From Plut-88900 sp963668115 (GTDB lineage Bacteria; Chloroflexota; Dehalococcoidia; Plut-88900), in contig OY764147.1 of assembly GCA_963668115.1 (NCBI GenBank), positions 1,674,001-1,738,000 on the forward strand: a stretch of DNA of 64,000 nucleotides, read 5' to 3'. Numbering within the stretch: the first letter of the stretch is position 1; each line of letters opens with the position of its first letter. Positions 16,053 through 25,032 of the stretch are shown here, in pieces. Below the pieces are notes generated by a model. It worked only from the letters and a program-made list of their open reading frames with translations, had not been told where the DNA came from and searched no databases. A program made the translations under genes and the position numbers.

Positions 16053-16420
16053 TCGAAGGCGCCGTGAACGCCCATCTCGAAGCTGTCGTAACCCTTCACC
16101 TGGCAGGCCCGACGGGGAAGGGGCGGGAAATAGATGCGGTGATAGACACCGGCTTCAACGGCTATCTGGTCTTGCCGCCGATGTTGGTGGCGGATCTGGG
16201 GCTACCTATTGTGGGCGACGGCGAGGCAGTGCTGACCGACGGCAGCGAGGCAGCCTTCAACGTGTACGGCGTTAGCTTGCTTTGGGACGGTCAACCCAGA
16301 TATGTCGAGACCGGGGCGGTCGGTCTGGACGCCCTCCTAGGCATGGCTATGCTCGACGGCTACGACCTGAACGTCCAGGTCAAGAGCGGTGGTCGGGTGG
16401 TCATTCAGCCGATGGAGTGA
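16049..16420 (+). CDS. Clan AA (retropepsin-like) aspartic protease
   Basis: A 123-residue protein. D33-T34-G35 in VIDTGFNGYLVLP is the catalytic Asp-Thr-Gly of retropepsin-like proteases, and GLDALLGMAMLDGYDLNV near residues 92-109 matches the second half of the fold with its hydrophobic-Gly turn. At this size it must dimerise to form an active site. It starts at GTG 16049 inside the stop of the small upstream gene. Bacterial proteins of this kind are poorly characterised; the pair recurs as a portable module. Substrates are unknown. Dispersed repeats on both sides (15605 and 16482) suggest the module sits in a mobile or frequently rearranged spot. Confidence 0.78.
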   Translation: MIEGAVNAHLEAVVTLHLAGPTGKGREIDAVIDTGFNGYLVLPPMLVADLGLPIVGDGEAVLTDGSEAAFNVYGVSLLWDGQPRYVETGAVGLDALLGMAMLDGYDLNVQVKSGGRVVIQPME

Positions 16421-16481
16421 TTCCAGATAATTGGATGGGGAGACCGTCGCCCCCGCCGCGGGATGGATTCACGCTCCGCCA

Positions 16482-16526
16482 AAGGCGGACTTTCAGCATG
16501 GCGCACGCCCAGGCGCATCTTCGACA
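16482..16526 (+). repeat. 45-bp repeat, copy 1
   Basis: Begins AAGGCGGACTTTCAGCA and ends GCGCATCTTCGACA. It matches 54543-54587 with two differences in 45 positions. Both copies follow GCGGGATGGA. A half copy of the ATTCCC repeat (GACTACTCGGGAAT) follows near 16537-16550. Confidence 0.7.
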
Positions 16527-16631
16527 TTGTCGACCCGACTACTCGGGAATGTCGGGTTAAAGGGGCGGGAATGATCCGCCATGGGCGGACAGGCTCCCCA
16601 AGGGGGGGTCGGAAGCTATTTACATCCAGGC

Positions 16632-16660
16632 TTGTCGAGTATGTCCCATGCCGCTATGAT
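16632..16660 (+). promoter_or_regulatory. Candidate promoter of acyl-CoA dehydrogenase gene
   Basis: TTGTCG at 16632-16637, a 17-bp spacer, TATGAT at 16655-16660. The gene start at 16693 has AGGAGG just upstream (16681-16686). Confidence 0.6.
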
Positions 16661-16692
16661 TGAGTTTGTTCCCGAAAGCCAGGAGGATATAG

Positions 16693-17862
16693 ATGCGATT
16701 TCAATTCACCCCGGAAGAGCAGGCATTCAGGCAGGAGGTCAAGGACTTCCTTGCGGCGGAATGGAAGGAAGACCCGGACCTGGTGCCGGGCAGCGAAGAG
16801 GCCCACGCCGTTGAAATGGGCATGCGGAAGAAGCTGGCCGACAAGGGCTGGCTGGCGCTTTCCTGGCCCAAGGAGTACGGCGGCTCCGATGCGTCCGTGA
16901 TGCAGCAAGTGATCTTCACAGACGAGTGGTCTTACGCCCACGCCCCGGGTCGGGACGGGGAGGGGATTGGGTACATCGGGCCGGCTATCATGGTGCACGG
17001 GACGGAGGAGCAGAAGAAGGAGCATATCGGGGGGATTGCGCGGGGTGAGGTCGTGTGGGCGCAGGGGTATTCGGAGCCGGAGTCGGGGTCGGACTTGGCG
17101 TCGTTGCAGACCCGGGCGGTGCTGGAAGGCGACGAGTGGGTGATAAACGGCCAGAAGATATGGACCTCCCAGGCCCACGTTGCCGACTGGATTTTGCTGC
17201 TGGCCCGCACCGACCCCGAAGCCCCCAAGCACCGGGGAATCACGATGTTCCTAGCGGACATGAAGACGCCGGGGGTCTCGGTGAGGCCGATCGTCGACAT
17301 GACGGGCGGGCACCACTTCAACGAGACTTTCTTCGACAACGTGAGGGTGCCGAAGGGGAACGTGGTGGCGGAGGTGAACCGGGGCTGGTATGCGGGGATG
17401 ACGCTGCTGGACTTCGAGAGGTCGGGTGTGGAGTATGCGGCAGTGGCGCGTCGGGCGCTGGACGAGACCCGAAAGTTCGCCAGCGAGACCAAGGTCAACG
17501 GCAAGAACCTGATCGACCTGCCCGTAGTTCGCAACAAGCTCGCCGAGATGGCGATCAACGTTGAACTGTCCTACATGCTCTCGTACCAGATTGCGTACAT
17601 ACAGAGCAAGGGAGAGGTGCCGAACAAGGAAGCCTCGATGGGCAAGGCGTTCGGGACGGAGATAGAGCAAAGGATCATGCAGGCGAGCATGCAAATCCTG
17701 GGACTGCACGGCCAGCTTACGCCGGCGTCGGCGAGTGCACCTTCCCACGGCTGGATAGAAAACAACTACCTGAAGAGCATTTCGGACACGATCCAGAGCG
17801 GGACTTCGGAGATACAGAGGAATATCATTGCGACTCGGGGGCTGGGGCTGCCGAGGCAGTAG
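16693..17862 (+). CDS. Acyl-CoA dehydrogenase
   Basis: A 389-residue flavoprotein of full family length. The N-terminal helical domain starts RFQFTPEEQAFRQEVKDFL. The middle beta domain has AQGYSEPESGSDLASLQTRA and INGQKIWTSQAHVADW, the FAD and substrate contacts. The C-terminal domain ends SISDTIQSGTSEIQRNIIA, the usual FAD-binding end. It introduces a double bond next to an acyl-CoA thioester and passes electrons to ETF. The sequence resembles the large bacterial groups used for cyclic or branched substrates (sterol side-chain and terpenoid breakdown) more than short-chain enzymes, but specificity cannot be read from sequence alone. The start is supported by AGGAGG. A flavoprotein dehydrogenase gene follows. 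Confidence 0.92.
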   Translation: MRFQFTPEEQAFRQEVKDFLAAEWKEDPDLVPGSEEAHAVEMGMRKKLADKGWLALSWPKEYGGSDASVMQQVIFTDEWSYAHAPGRDGEGIGYIGPAIMVHGTEEQKKEHIGGIARGEVVWAQGYSEPESGSDLASLQTRAVLEGDEWVINGQKIWTSQAHVADWILLLARTDPEAPKHRGITMFLADMKTPGVSVRPIVDMTGGHHFNETFFDNVRVPKGNVVAEVNRGWYAGMTLLDFERSGVEYAAVARRALDETRKFASETKVNGKNLIDLPVVRNKLAEMAINVELSYMLSYQIAYIQSKGEVPNKEASMGKAFGTEIEQRIMQASMQILGLHGQLTPASASAPSHGWIENNYLKSISDTIQSGTSEIQRNIIATRGLGLPRQ

Positions 17863-17939
17863 TCTCTCGATCAAGAGGATTCGCAATCTACGCCGCTCCG
17901 GGACACGGGGCGGCGTAGTAGTTAGCAGGAGATGAAGGC

Positions 17940-19424
17940 TTGAGAGACGCAGACGTAATAGTTGTGGGGGCGGGGAATGCGGCGCTGTGCGCCGCGCTCT
18001 CGGCGCGGGAGCAGGGGGGTCGGGTGCTGGTGTTGGAGAAGGCGCCGGAGCACCTGCGGGGGGGCAACTCCTATTTCACGGGCGGCGGGTTCCGGTTCCC
18101 CTATCAAGGTCTGGAGGATATTCGGGCCCTAATTCCCGAGATGAACGATGAGGAAGCTGCGTCGATCGAGATAGGCTCTTACCCCCAGTCCAGGATGTAC
18201 GAGGACATCATGCGGGTTACTGAGGGGTTATCGGATGCGGACTTGCTGCAAACCCTGGTCTCGGAGGCGCATTCGACGGTGCACTGGATGAGGGAGCAAG
18301 GGTTGCGTTACGTGCTGATGTACGGCCGGCAGTCGTTTGAGGTCGGGGGGAAGCAGCACTTCTACGGGGGCCTGATCACGGAGGCGGTGGGGGGCGGGAA
18401 GGGGCTGGTGGACGAGCTGTTCAATATGGCGGAGGCGAGGGGGGTGGAGGTCATGTACGGGGCCAAGGTCAGGGGGTTGCTGACGGATGATTTGGGTCGG
18501 GTGAGGGGGGTGTCGGTGAGAACGCCAGAGGGTCGGAGGGACTTCGAGGCGGGGGCGGTAGTGCTGGCTTGCGGGGGTTTTGAGTCGAACCCGGAGATGC
18601 GGACCCGGTACCTGGGGCCCGGGTGGGAGCTGGCCAAGGTCCGGGGCACCAGGTTCAACACGGGCGACGGGATCCGGATGGCGTTAGATATCGGGGCACA
18701 GCCCTATGGTCACTGGAGCTCGTGTCATGCGGTGGCCTGGGACCTGAACGCCCCAACCTTCGGAGACCGGAACGTGGCGGACCTGTTCCAGAAGCACTCC
18801 TATCCTTTGGGAATCGTGGTCAACACCGATGGCAAACGCTTCCTGGACGAGGGGGCGGACATTCGTAACTTCACCTACGCCAAGTACGGACGGGAAATCC
18901 TCATGCAGCCTCACCGGGCGGCGTTCCAGATCTTCGATGTGAAGGTGTCGGAGAAGCTGCGGGACGAATACTATTTCTCCCGGGTGACGAAGGCGGAGTC
19001 GAACTCGATTGCGGGGCTGGCAGAGGCCCTAGGGATTGATGGCGCAAACCTTGTGGAGACCGTCGGCAAGTTCAATTCCTCGGTGATGGAGGGGGAGTTC
19101 AATCCGGCGGTGCTGGACGGGAAGGGGACGGTAGGGGTGGAGCCGCCGAAGTCGAACTGGGCGCAGAGGCTCGACTCTCCGCCCTACGTGGGCTATGCCG
19201 TGACCTGCGGGATCACATTTACATTCGGGGGGTTGAAGATATCGCCGGAGGCGCAGGTACTGGATACGGAGGACGCACCTATCCCGGGGCTATACGCGGC
19301 GGGAGAGCTTGTGGGCGGTCTTTTCTACTACAACTACGCCGGTGGGTCGGGGCTGATGGCGGGGTCGGTATTCGGGAGGATAGGGGGGCGGGGGGCGGCT
19401 CGGGCGGCAATGTCGGCTGGGTGA
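17940..19424 (+). CDS. FAD-dependent dehydrogenase, TcuA/fumarate reductase-like
   Basis: A 494-residue flavoprotein of the FAD_binding_2 family. VIVVGAGNAALCAALSARE binds the FAD ADP moiety, VVLACGGFESN is the mid-chain motif, and the C-terminus GLYAAGELVGGLFYYNYAG followed by GSGLMAGSVFG closes the FAD site. The nearest named relative by pattern is tricarballylate dehydrogenase TcuA; 3-ketosteroid dehydrogenases share the fold. The start is TTG at 17940, preceded by AGGAG; an ATG at 17932 would stop after three codons. It probably oxidises a carboxylate or ketone ring substrate in the cytoplasm. No TcuB partner is adjacent. Position after an acyl-CoA dehydrogenase suggests a shared catabolic role, which is inference. 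Confidence 0.82.
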   Translation: MRDADVIVVGAGNAALCAALSAREQGGRVLVLEKAPEHLRGGNSYFTGGGFRFPYQGLEDIRALIPEMNDEEAASIEIGSYPQSRMYEDIMRVTEGLSDADLLQTLVSEAHSTVHWMREQGLRYVLMYGRQSFEVGGKQHFYGGLITEAVGGGKGLVDELFNMAEARGVEVMYGAKVRGLLTDDLGRVRGVSVRTPEGRRDFEAGAVVLACGGFESNPEMRTRYLGPGWELAKVRGTRFNTGDGIRMALDIGAQPYGHWSSCHAVAWDLNAPTFGDRNVADLFQKHSYPLGIVVNTDGKRFLDEGADIRNFTYAKYGREILMQPHRAAFQIFDVKVSEKLRDEYYFSRVTKAESNSIAGLAEALGIDGANLVETVGKFNSSVMEGEFNPAVLDGKGTVGVEPPKSNWAQRLDSPPYVGYAVTCGITFTFGGLKISPEAQVLDTEDAPIPGLYAAGELVGGLFYYNYAGGSGLMAGSVFGRIGGRGAARAAMSAG

Positions 19425-19477
19425 CCCACCCCCGCTCATACTTCGACGGGCTCAGCATGAGCGGGTCCCACCCCTGG

Positions 19478-19497
19478 ATTCCTGCCTACTCAGGAAT
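19478..19497 (+). repeat. dRS3-like hairpin repeat, compensated variant
   Basis: ATTCCT-N8-AGGAAT. Compared with the consensus, the sixth arm base changed on both sides (C to T and G to A), so pairing is kept. Followed by GACGGTTATGG. It lies between the convergent dehydrogenase and ABC permease genes and may act as a terminator-like hairpin. Confidence 0.7.
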
Positions 19498-19514
19498 GAC
19501 GGTTATGGGGGATT

Positions 19515-20366
19515 TTAGGTTCCCTTGGCCCCGGTGATGTCTCGTCTCTGGAAGAGCCAGAGGGCGGCGGCTCCAAACACGATGCTGTAGCCCAAGAGCA
19601 CCAAAAAAGCCTGTGCAGTGCCCGGCAACTCGCCACCGGCGATGGTCGTGACAAGGAATATAAACTCCTGAGCCCCGCCCTGGCTAACGAGGGTGTTGGC
19701 GTTTATGCCCAGAGTAAAGCCAGCTATGGTGTCGAAGCCGTCCACGAAGACGATGAGGATTGGCACGACGATTTGCTCTGCAATGTGATATCCCACGGTG
19801 ATGGCGAGGCCGACTGTCGCTGAAGAGGTAAGGACGGTGAGAGCGGCGGCAAGCAAGGCGTAGGGGATCAACACGTAGGCTGCCTTCAGGATGGTAAGGA
19901 CAGCCTCAGACCACTCTCCAGATGAGGTCAACTCGCTGCCATTCTCGGCAAGGCCCGTGGTAACTATGCTGCTAATCCCGATGAAAACAGCGGCAACTAT
20001 CAGAGCTGCCAGGCCCGCCAGAGCGACGACACCGAATTTCGCAAGGAGGAAGGGCCAGCGGCCCGGGCCCCGGGTGATGACGGTGCGCAGAGTACCCCAT
20101 CCGTATTCAGTTCCGGTCATTGACGAAGCCAGCGTTACCATAAGGACTATAGCGATGCCAAACATAGAGCTGATAACGACGGTCACGCTGCCGGGCAGCA
20201 CGAAGGAGTCGGAGCCGACGTCGGGTTCGGTCCTGTAGACCAGATACGGGACCCAGACTATCAGCTGAGTGAGCAATACGAAGATTGTAAGCAGGATCCA
20301 GGGGAACCAGCGACGGCGGAGTTTGAACCACTCCAAACGCATGAGGGTAAGGAGGTGAAGTATCAA
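19515..20366 (-). CDS. ABC-2 type transporter permease
   Basis: A 283-residue membrane protein with about six hydrophobic helices and a basic N-terminus (MRLEWFKLRRRWFPWI), typical of ABC-2 permeases. MTGTEYGWGTLRTVITRGPGRWPFL is the conserved cytoplasmic block after the second helix that contacts the ATPase. The start is TTG at 20366, overlapping the stop of the ATPase gene by 4 bp (TTGA); an ATG nine codons in is an alternative but lacks a ribosome binding site. It forms an exporter with the upstream ATP-binding protein. The substrate is unknown; such pairs often export antibiotics, lipids or self-protection factors. Confidence 0.88.
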   Translation of the reverse strand: MILHLLTLMRLEWFKLRRRWFPWILLTIFVLLTQLIVWVPYLVYRTEPDVGSDSFVLPGSVTVVISSMFGIAIVLMVTLASSMTGTEYGWGTLRTVITRGPGRWPFLLAKFGVVALAGLAALIVAAVFIGISSIVTTGLAENGSELTSSGEWSEAVLTILKAAYVLIPYALLAAALTVLTSSATVGLAITVGYHIAEQIVVPILIVFVDGFDTIAGFTLGINANTLVSQGGAQEFIFLVTTIAGGELPGTAQAFLVLLGYSIVFGAAALWLFQRRDITGAKGT

Positions 20367-21277
20367 GTCAACTCTCCGTCCGACCCGCCGGTCACTTCGA
20401 GGAAGTATTGCTCAAGGGTCTTGGCGCGGGGTCGCATTTCGGTGACGTAGACGCCTGCGCCGCTGAGGGCGGCGGTCAACTCTCCCGATCTTTCGCTGGG
20501 GGCGTTGGCTACGAGGTAGCCCTCCTCTTCTTCCAGCCCCCTGATCCATTCCACGGATGAGAGAACTTCTTTGGCCTTGAGGTCATCGGTGGTGCGGAAC
20601 TGGATCTGGGCACCTGCGCCGAGCAATTCGGAAACGTCGCCCTGGGCGATGAGCTTGCCCCTGGAGAGGATGGCGACGCTGTCGCAGACGGCCTCGACTT
20701 CGTGGAGGAGGTGGCTGGAGAGGAGGACGGTGCGGCCACCGGTGCCGAGCCTGCGGATGAGGTCACGGATCTCGGCCATGCCGGCGGGATCCATGCCGTT
20801 GGTGGGTTCGTCTAGGATGAGGACCTCGGGATCGCCGAGGAGGGCGTAGGCGAGGCCCAATCGCTGCTTCATGCCCAGAGAGTAGGTGTGAAACTTGTCG
20901 TTGGCACGGGTGCTGAGGCCCACGGTGTCGAGGAGCCGGTCCAGTTCCTGGCGGTCACCCTTACCGGTGATGGCCTGGAAGTAGGCGAGGTTGTTTCGGC
21001 CGGACAGGTAGGGGTAGAAGGCGGGGGTCTCGACGATGGCGCCGATGCGGTGGAGGGCGTCGGTGTGGGAGGCGTTGTCCTCAAAAAGGGTGAAATTGCC
21101 GGAGGTCTGACGGGTCAGGCCGAGGAGGATGCTGAGGGTGGTGGTCTTGCCGGAGCCGTTGGGGCCCAGGAGGCCAAAGATACGGCCTCGGGGCACGTCC
21201 ATGGAAAGGTCGTCTACGGCGATGATAGGGCCGTATCGCTTAGAGAGGCCCTGGGTGCGGATTACTGAATTGTTCAT
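20363..21277 (-). CDS. ABC transporter ATP-binding protein
   Basis: A 304-residue ATPase. GLLGPNGSGKTTTL is Walker A, SLGMKQRLGLAYALL the ABC signature, LILDEPTNGMDP Walker B, and LLSSHLLHEVEAV the switch His. The C-terminal 80 residues form the extension usual for ABC-2 partner ATPases (NatA/BcrA group), including PRAKTLEQYFLEVTGG. It powers the permease encoded immediately downstream, with a 4-bp overlap. The gene starts with ATG at 21277. Export of a hydrophobic compound is the family norm; nothing in the sequence fixes the cargo. Confidence 0.92.
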   Translation of the reverse strand: MNNSVIRTQGLSKRYGPIIAVDDLSMDVPRGRIFGLLGPNGSGKTTTLSILLGLTRQTSGNFTLFEDNASHTDALHRIGAIVETPAFYPYLSGRNNLAYFQAITGKGDRQELDRLLDTVGLSTRANDKFHTYSLGMKQRLGLAYALLGDPEVLILDEPTNGMDPAGMAEIRDLIRRLGTGGRTVLLSSHLLHEVEAVCDSVAILSRGKLIAQGDVSELLGAGAQIQFRTTDDLKAKEVLSSVEWIRGLEEEEGYLVANAPSERSGELTAALSGAGVYVTEMRPRAKTLEQYFLEVTGGSDGELT

Positions 21278-21449
21278 TGGCGGGGCATTATCCGCGTCTA
21301 CGCAGCAAGAAGTCCAGAACCTTTTTCAGGGGGTTGCCGCTGCTTTCGATTCTCCGGAGGCGGCGTCGGGTGCAGCTTGCACAGGTGCAGGCCGGGGGGT
21401 GTCGGCCCCCGAGCTCCTGGTTTCTGAACTCGCGCTCTTTCACCGAGAG

Positions 21450-23096
21450 CTATCCAACGGCTGCGCCTTTAGCCGGCACGGCGTCAAGGAGGAACCCTTC
21501 GTAGCCGTTTTCGGCGATCTCATTGCAGCGTTTGCGGTAGGCGCCCATGCCTCCGGTGTAGGGCATGAAGACTCGGGGCTTGCCCGGTATGTTTGCGCCG
21601 AGGTACCAGGAGTTGGCCTGCATGTAGAGGGTCTTGTTGGCCTCTTCCTGGACGTGGGCATCCCAGTCCTTTTCGGCCTGGGGGTCGGGTTCGGCAGTCT
21701 CTAGGTCCCGGTGTCGCATCCAGTCTATGAAGTCGGCGACCCATTCGATGTGCTGCTCTATGGCGACGGGCATGTTGGTGAGAACAGAAGGGCTGCCGGG
21801 GCCAGTGAGCATGAACATGTTGGGGAACCCGGCGACCTGGAGGCCGAGGTAGGTCCTCGGGCCCTCGGCCCATTTTTCTTTGAGGGTGATGCCATCCCGG
21901 CCCTGAATGTCGATCTTCATGAAGGTGCCGGTCATGGCGTCGAAGCCTGTGGCGAAGACGATGGCGTCGAACTCGACCTCCTTTTCGGAGGTGCGGATGC
22001 CTTTGGGGGTGATTTCCTGGATGGGGGTCCGGCGGAGGTCGACGAGGTGGACGTTGTCACGGTTGTAGGTCTCAAAGTAGTTGGTGTCCATCAGGGCTCT
22101 CTTGGAGCCGTAGGGATGGTCGAGAGGGAGGAGTTTTGCAACGGTGTCGGGATCTTTGACGGTCTCCCGAATCTTGGAGCGGATAAAATCGGATGCCGTG
22201 TCGTTGGCGTCCTTGTTGGTCATGACGTCGCCGAAGGAACCGTAGACGAAGTCGTTGCCTCCGGCGGCCCAGGCTTTCTCATAAATGGCACGCCGCTCTT
22301 CTTCGGAGAAATCCAATGCGGAACGACCCATGGGAATCTGGGGGGCGCCGCCGTGGGCCCATTTCATCCTTTCGATGATCTCGTCGTAATGGGGTTTGAC
22401 CTCTTCTTCGATGAAACGGGTGTCGATGGAGGCGTGTCGGGCGGGGACGGTGAACTGGGGGGTGCGTTGGAACACGGTGAGTTGCTTAGCCTGAGCGGCG
22501 ATGACGGGGATGGACTGGACGCCGCTGGACCCGGTGCCAATGACTGCGACACGTTTGCCGGTGAAGTCGACGGGGTGGTGGGGCCAGCCACCTGTGTGAT
22601 ACCAATCCCCTTCGAAGGAGTCCAGGCCCTTGATCCTAGGGATGTTGCCCGTGGAAATGCAGCCGATGCCGGTGATGAAGTATCGGGCGGTGACTTTATC
22701 TCCCCGGTCGGTCTCTATCTGCCAGAGGTTTCTGTCCTCCAAAAAGGTTGCAGAGGTGACGCGGGTCTCGAACTGGATGTTGCGACGGAGGTCAAAGCGG
22801 TCGGCGACATGATTGAGGTAGGTGAGGATCTCGGGCTGCTCTGGGTACTTGCCGCTCCATTGCCAATCGTGGAGTAGCTCCTTGGAGAAGGTGAAGCAGT
22901 AGGTGTAGCTTTCGGAATCGCAGCGGGCGCCCGGATAACGGTTCCAGTACCAGGTGCCGCCGACGCCGGTACCCGCTTCGTAAATCTGGACGGACATGCC
23001 TGACTCGTCCCTGAGCCGTCGCAGCATCCCCAATCCCGAGAACCCGGCACCGATCACAACTACGTCAAAATCACCACCATTGTTAAAGCTCGTCAT
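21450..23096 (-). CDS. Baeyer-Villiger monooxygenase 1
   Basis: A 548-residue class B flavoprotein. Two Rossmann motifs (GAGFSGLGM at about residues 16-24 and GTGSSG at 187-192) bind FAD and NADPH. The Baeyer-Villiger fingerprint FxGxxxHxxxWP is present as FEGDWYHTGGWP (161-172). These enzymes convert ketones, including cyclic and steroid ketones, to esters or lactones. The start ATG at 23096 follows GGGGGAG; earlier in-frame codons lack homology. The downstream neighbour is a close paralogue whose upstream region shares the same promoter block. Both are likely cytoplasmic. SAR202-type genomes are known for expanded flavin monooxygenase families; the substrate is not deducible. Confidence 0.92.
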   Translation of the reverse strand: MTSFNNGGDFDVVVIGAGFSGLGMLRRLRDESGMSVQIYEAGTGVGGTWYWNRYPGARCDSESYTYCFTFSKELLHDWQWSGKYPEQPEILTYLNHVADRFDLRRNIQFETRVTSATFLEDRNLWQIETDRGDKVTARYFITGIGCISTGNIPRIKGLDSFEGDWYHTGGWPHHPVDFTGKRVAVIGTGSSGVQSIPVIAAQAKQLTVFQRTPQFTVPARHASIDTRFIEEEVKPHYDEIIERMKWAHGGAPQIPMGRSALDFSEEERRAIYEKAWAAGGNDFVYGSFGDVMTNKDANDTASDFIRSKIRETVKDPDTVAKLLPLDHPYGSKRALMDTNYFETYNRDNVHLVDLRRTPIQEITPKGIRTSEKEVEFDAIVFATGFDAMTGTFMKIDIQGRDGITLKEKWAEGPRTYLGLQVAGFPNMFMLTGPGSPSVLTNMPVAIEQHIEWVADFIDWMRHRDLETAEPDPQAEKDWDAHVQEEANKTLYMQANSWYLGANIPGKPRVFMPYTGGMGAYRKRCNEIAENGYEGFLLDAVPAKGAAVG

Positions 23097-23161
23097 ACGA
23101 CTCCCCCTGCGACTCAGCATCTTCGATCCGCTCCCGGCTACACATCTCCGGGACACGGGCC

Positions 23162-23170
23162 ATTGTACCA
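23162..23170 (-). promoter_or_regulatory. Extended -10 element of BVMO 1
   Basis: On the minus strand TGGTACAAT, followed by GGCCC. It lies about 66 bp upstream of the start at 23096. The same sequence with flanks is present before the paralogue at 25024-25032; no good -35 is seen at either site. Confidence 0.5.
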
Positions 23171-23288
23171 GCAAAGGATTTGGTGGGGAGTATACACTTG
23201 GGTTCGATAACAACAATTATGGGAGAGCCCAGCTCTCCCATTGTTGCTCGACGGTGATTCGGGGTGAGGACGGTTTAGGAAACCCGAT

Positions 23289-24965
23289 TCATCCCGTTAT
23301 CACCGTCTCTTTTTCGTGAAGGGGTCGATCTTGTCTCGCAGCTGGCCCGAGCACGAATCCTTCGTAACCGTTTGCGGCTACTTCGTTGCATTTCTTGCGG
23401 TATTTGCCCTGACCGCCGGCGTAGGGCATAAAGACTCGGGGCTTTCCGGGTATGTTAGCCCCCAGGTACCAGGAGTTGGCATAGACAAAGAGAGTCTTTT
23501 TGGCCTCCTCATTGACGTGGGCGCCCCATTCTTCCTCGGCCAGGGGGGTGGCTTCCGCGGTTTCCAGATTATGTTCCCGCATCCAGCTTATGAAGTCTCC
23601 GGTCCAGTCTATGTGCTGCTCAATGCATACCGGCATATTGCAGAGTACGGAGGGGCTGCCGGGGCCCGTGAGCATGAACATATTGGGGAAGCCTGCCACC
23701 TGAAGTCCGAGATAGGTTTTAGGGCCTTCGGTCCATTTTTCACGAAGGGTCAGGCTGTTGCGGCCCCGGATATCCATCTTCATAAAGGTACCGGTCATCG
23801 CGTCGAAGCCCGTGGCGAAGACTATGATATCGAAGTCGAATTCCTTCACCGAAGTTCGTATTCCTTTTGCGGTTATCTCCTCGATTGGCGTTTGACGCAG
23901 GTCTACAAGGTCAACATTCTCCCGGTTGTAAGTTTCGAAGTAGTTGGTGTCCATGAGAGCCCGCTTCGATCCGTAAGGGTGATCAAGGGGGAGGAGTTTC
24001 TGAGCGGTCTCGGGGTCCTTAACCGTCTCACGAATCTTGGAGCGGATGAACTCGGCGACGATGTCGTTAGCATCTCTGTCGCTATGGATGTCGTCGAATG
24101 ATCCATAGATGAAGTAGTTTCCGCCTATGGCCCAAAACTTCTCGAATACCTGGTTGCGCTCCTCTTCGGAAAGAGACAAGGCTGAGCCGGAGTCGGGGGT
24201 CATGGGTGAGCCACCGTTCGTCCATTTACCCCTTTCAATGATGGCATCGTAATTGGGCTTGACCTCTTCCTCGATGAACTTACGGTCTATGGCACCGTGT
24301 CGGGCGGGAACAGTGAATTGAGGGGTACGTTGGAATACGGTGAGATGGCCGGCCTGGGAGGCGATCACGGGAATCGACTGGACGCCGCTGGAGCCCGTGC
24401 CTATGACTGCGACTCGTTTCCCGGAGAAGTCGACCGGATGGTGAGGCCAGTTGCCAGTGTGATACCAGTCTCCTTCGAAAGAGTCGAGACCCTTAATCTT
24501 GGGAATGTTGCCGGTAGATATGCACCCTATGCCCGTGATGAAGTATCGGGCGGTGACTTTGTCGCCCCGGTCGGTTTCTATCTGCCAGAGGTTGCGGTCT
24601 TCAAGGAAGGTGGAGGAGGTGACGCGGGTGTTGAACTGGATGTTGCGGCGGAGGTCAAAACGGTCGGCGACGTGGTTGAGGTAGGTGAGAATCTCGGGCT
24701 GTTCAGGGTATCTGCCGCTCCAGCTCCATTCCTGGAGAAGCTCTTTGGAGAAGGTGAAGCAGTAGGTGTAGCTCTCGGAGTCGCATCGAGCGCCAGGGTA
24801 ACGGTTCCAGTACCAGGTCCCGCCGACGCCGCTGGCGGTTTCATATACCTGGACGGACATTCCCATGTCGTCCCTGAGCCGTCTCAGCATTCCCATGCCT
24901 GAGAAGCCGGCCCCTATTACTACTGCATCGAAGTCGGGGGCGTTGTTCACGCTAGCCACGTGCAT
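23289..24965 (-). CDS. Baeyer-Villiger monooxygenase 2
   Basis: A 558-residue paralogue of the gene at 21450-23096, very similar along its whole length. GAGFSGMGM (about 18-26) and GTGSSG are the dinucleotide motifs; FEGDWYHTGNWP (163-174) is the Baeyer-Villiger fingerprint. Differences are concentrated around residues 235-300, between the NADPH domain and the helical cap, which is where substrate selectivity usually resides. The ATG at 24965 has poor spacing to GAGG; a GTG two codons later is an alternative start. It has its own promoter-like block. A tandem duplication with later divergence is the simplest explanation. Confidence 0.92.
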   Translation of the reverse strand: MHVASVNNAPDFDAVVIGAGFSGMGMLRRLRDDMGMSVQVYETASGVGGTWYWNRYPGARCDSESYTYCFTFSKELLQEWSWSGRYPEQPEILTYLNHVADRFDLRRNIQFNTRVTSSTFLEDRNLWQIETDRGDKVTARYFITGIGCISTGNIPKIKGLDSFEGDWYHTGNWPHHPVDFSGKRVAVIGTGSSGVQSIPVIASQAGHLTVFQRTPQFTVPARHGAIDRKFIEEEVKPNYDAIIERGKWTNGGSPMTPDSGSALSLSEEERNQVFEKFWAIGGNYFIYGSFDDIHSDRDANDIVAEFIRSKIRETVKDPETAQKLLPLDHPYGSKRALMDTNYFETYNRENVDLVDLRQTPIEEITAKGIRTSVKEFDFDIIVFATGFDAMTGTFMKMDIRGRNSLTLREKWTEGPKTYLGLQVAGFPNMFMLTGPGSPSVLCNMPVCIEQHIDWTGDFISWMREHNLETAEATPLAEEEWGAHVNEEAKKTLFVYANSWYLGANIPGKPRVFMPYAGGQGKYRKKCNEVAANGYEGFVLGPAARQDRPLHEKETVITG

Positions 24966-25023
24966 TCCTCTGCAATTCTAATCGTGGAGACTGAACCCCA
25001 CGCTACAACCACGGGACTGGGCC

Positions 25024-25032
25024 ATTGTACCA
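25024..25032 (-). promoter_or_regulatory. Extended -10 element of BVMO 2
   Basis: TGGTACAAT on the minus strand, about 59 bp upstream of the start at 24965. The flanking TTGTTGGTACAATGGCCC matches the block upstream of BVMO 1 except at one position, so the duplication included the promoter. Confidence 0.5.

Noticed and set aside
20348..20359. Perfect TAAGGAGGTGA on the plus strand
   Set aside because: It lies in the start region of the minus-strand permease and no plus-strand gene follows; chance complement of coding sequence.
21396..21415. GGGGG/CCCCC hairpin after the first BVMO as an intrinsic terminator
   Set aside because: No T tract on the relevant strand, and such hairpins are frequent by chance at this GC content.
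21711..22877. 388-codon plus-strand frame opposite the first BVMO
   Set aside because: Antisense shadow; the minus strand carries all BVMO motifs.
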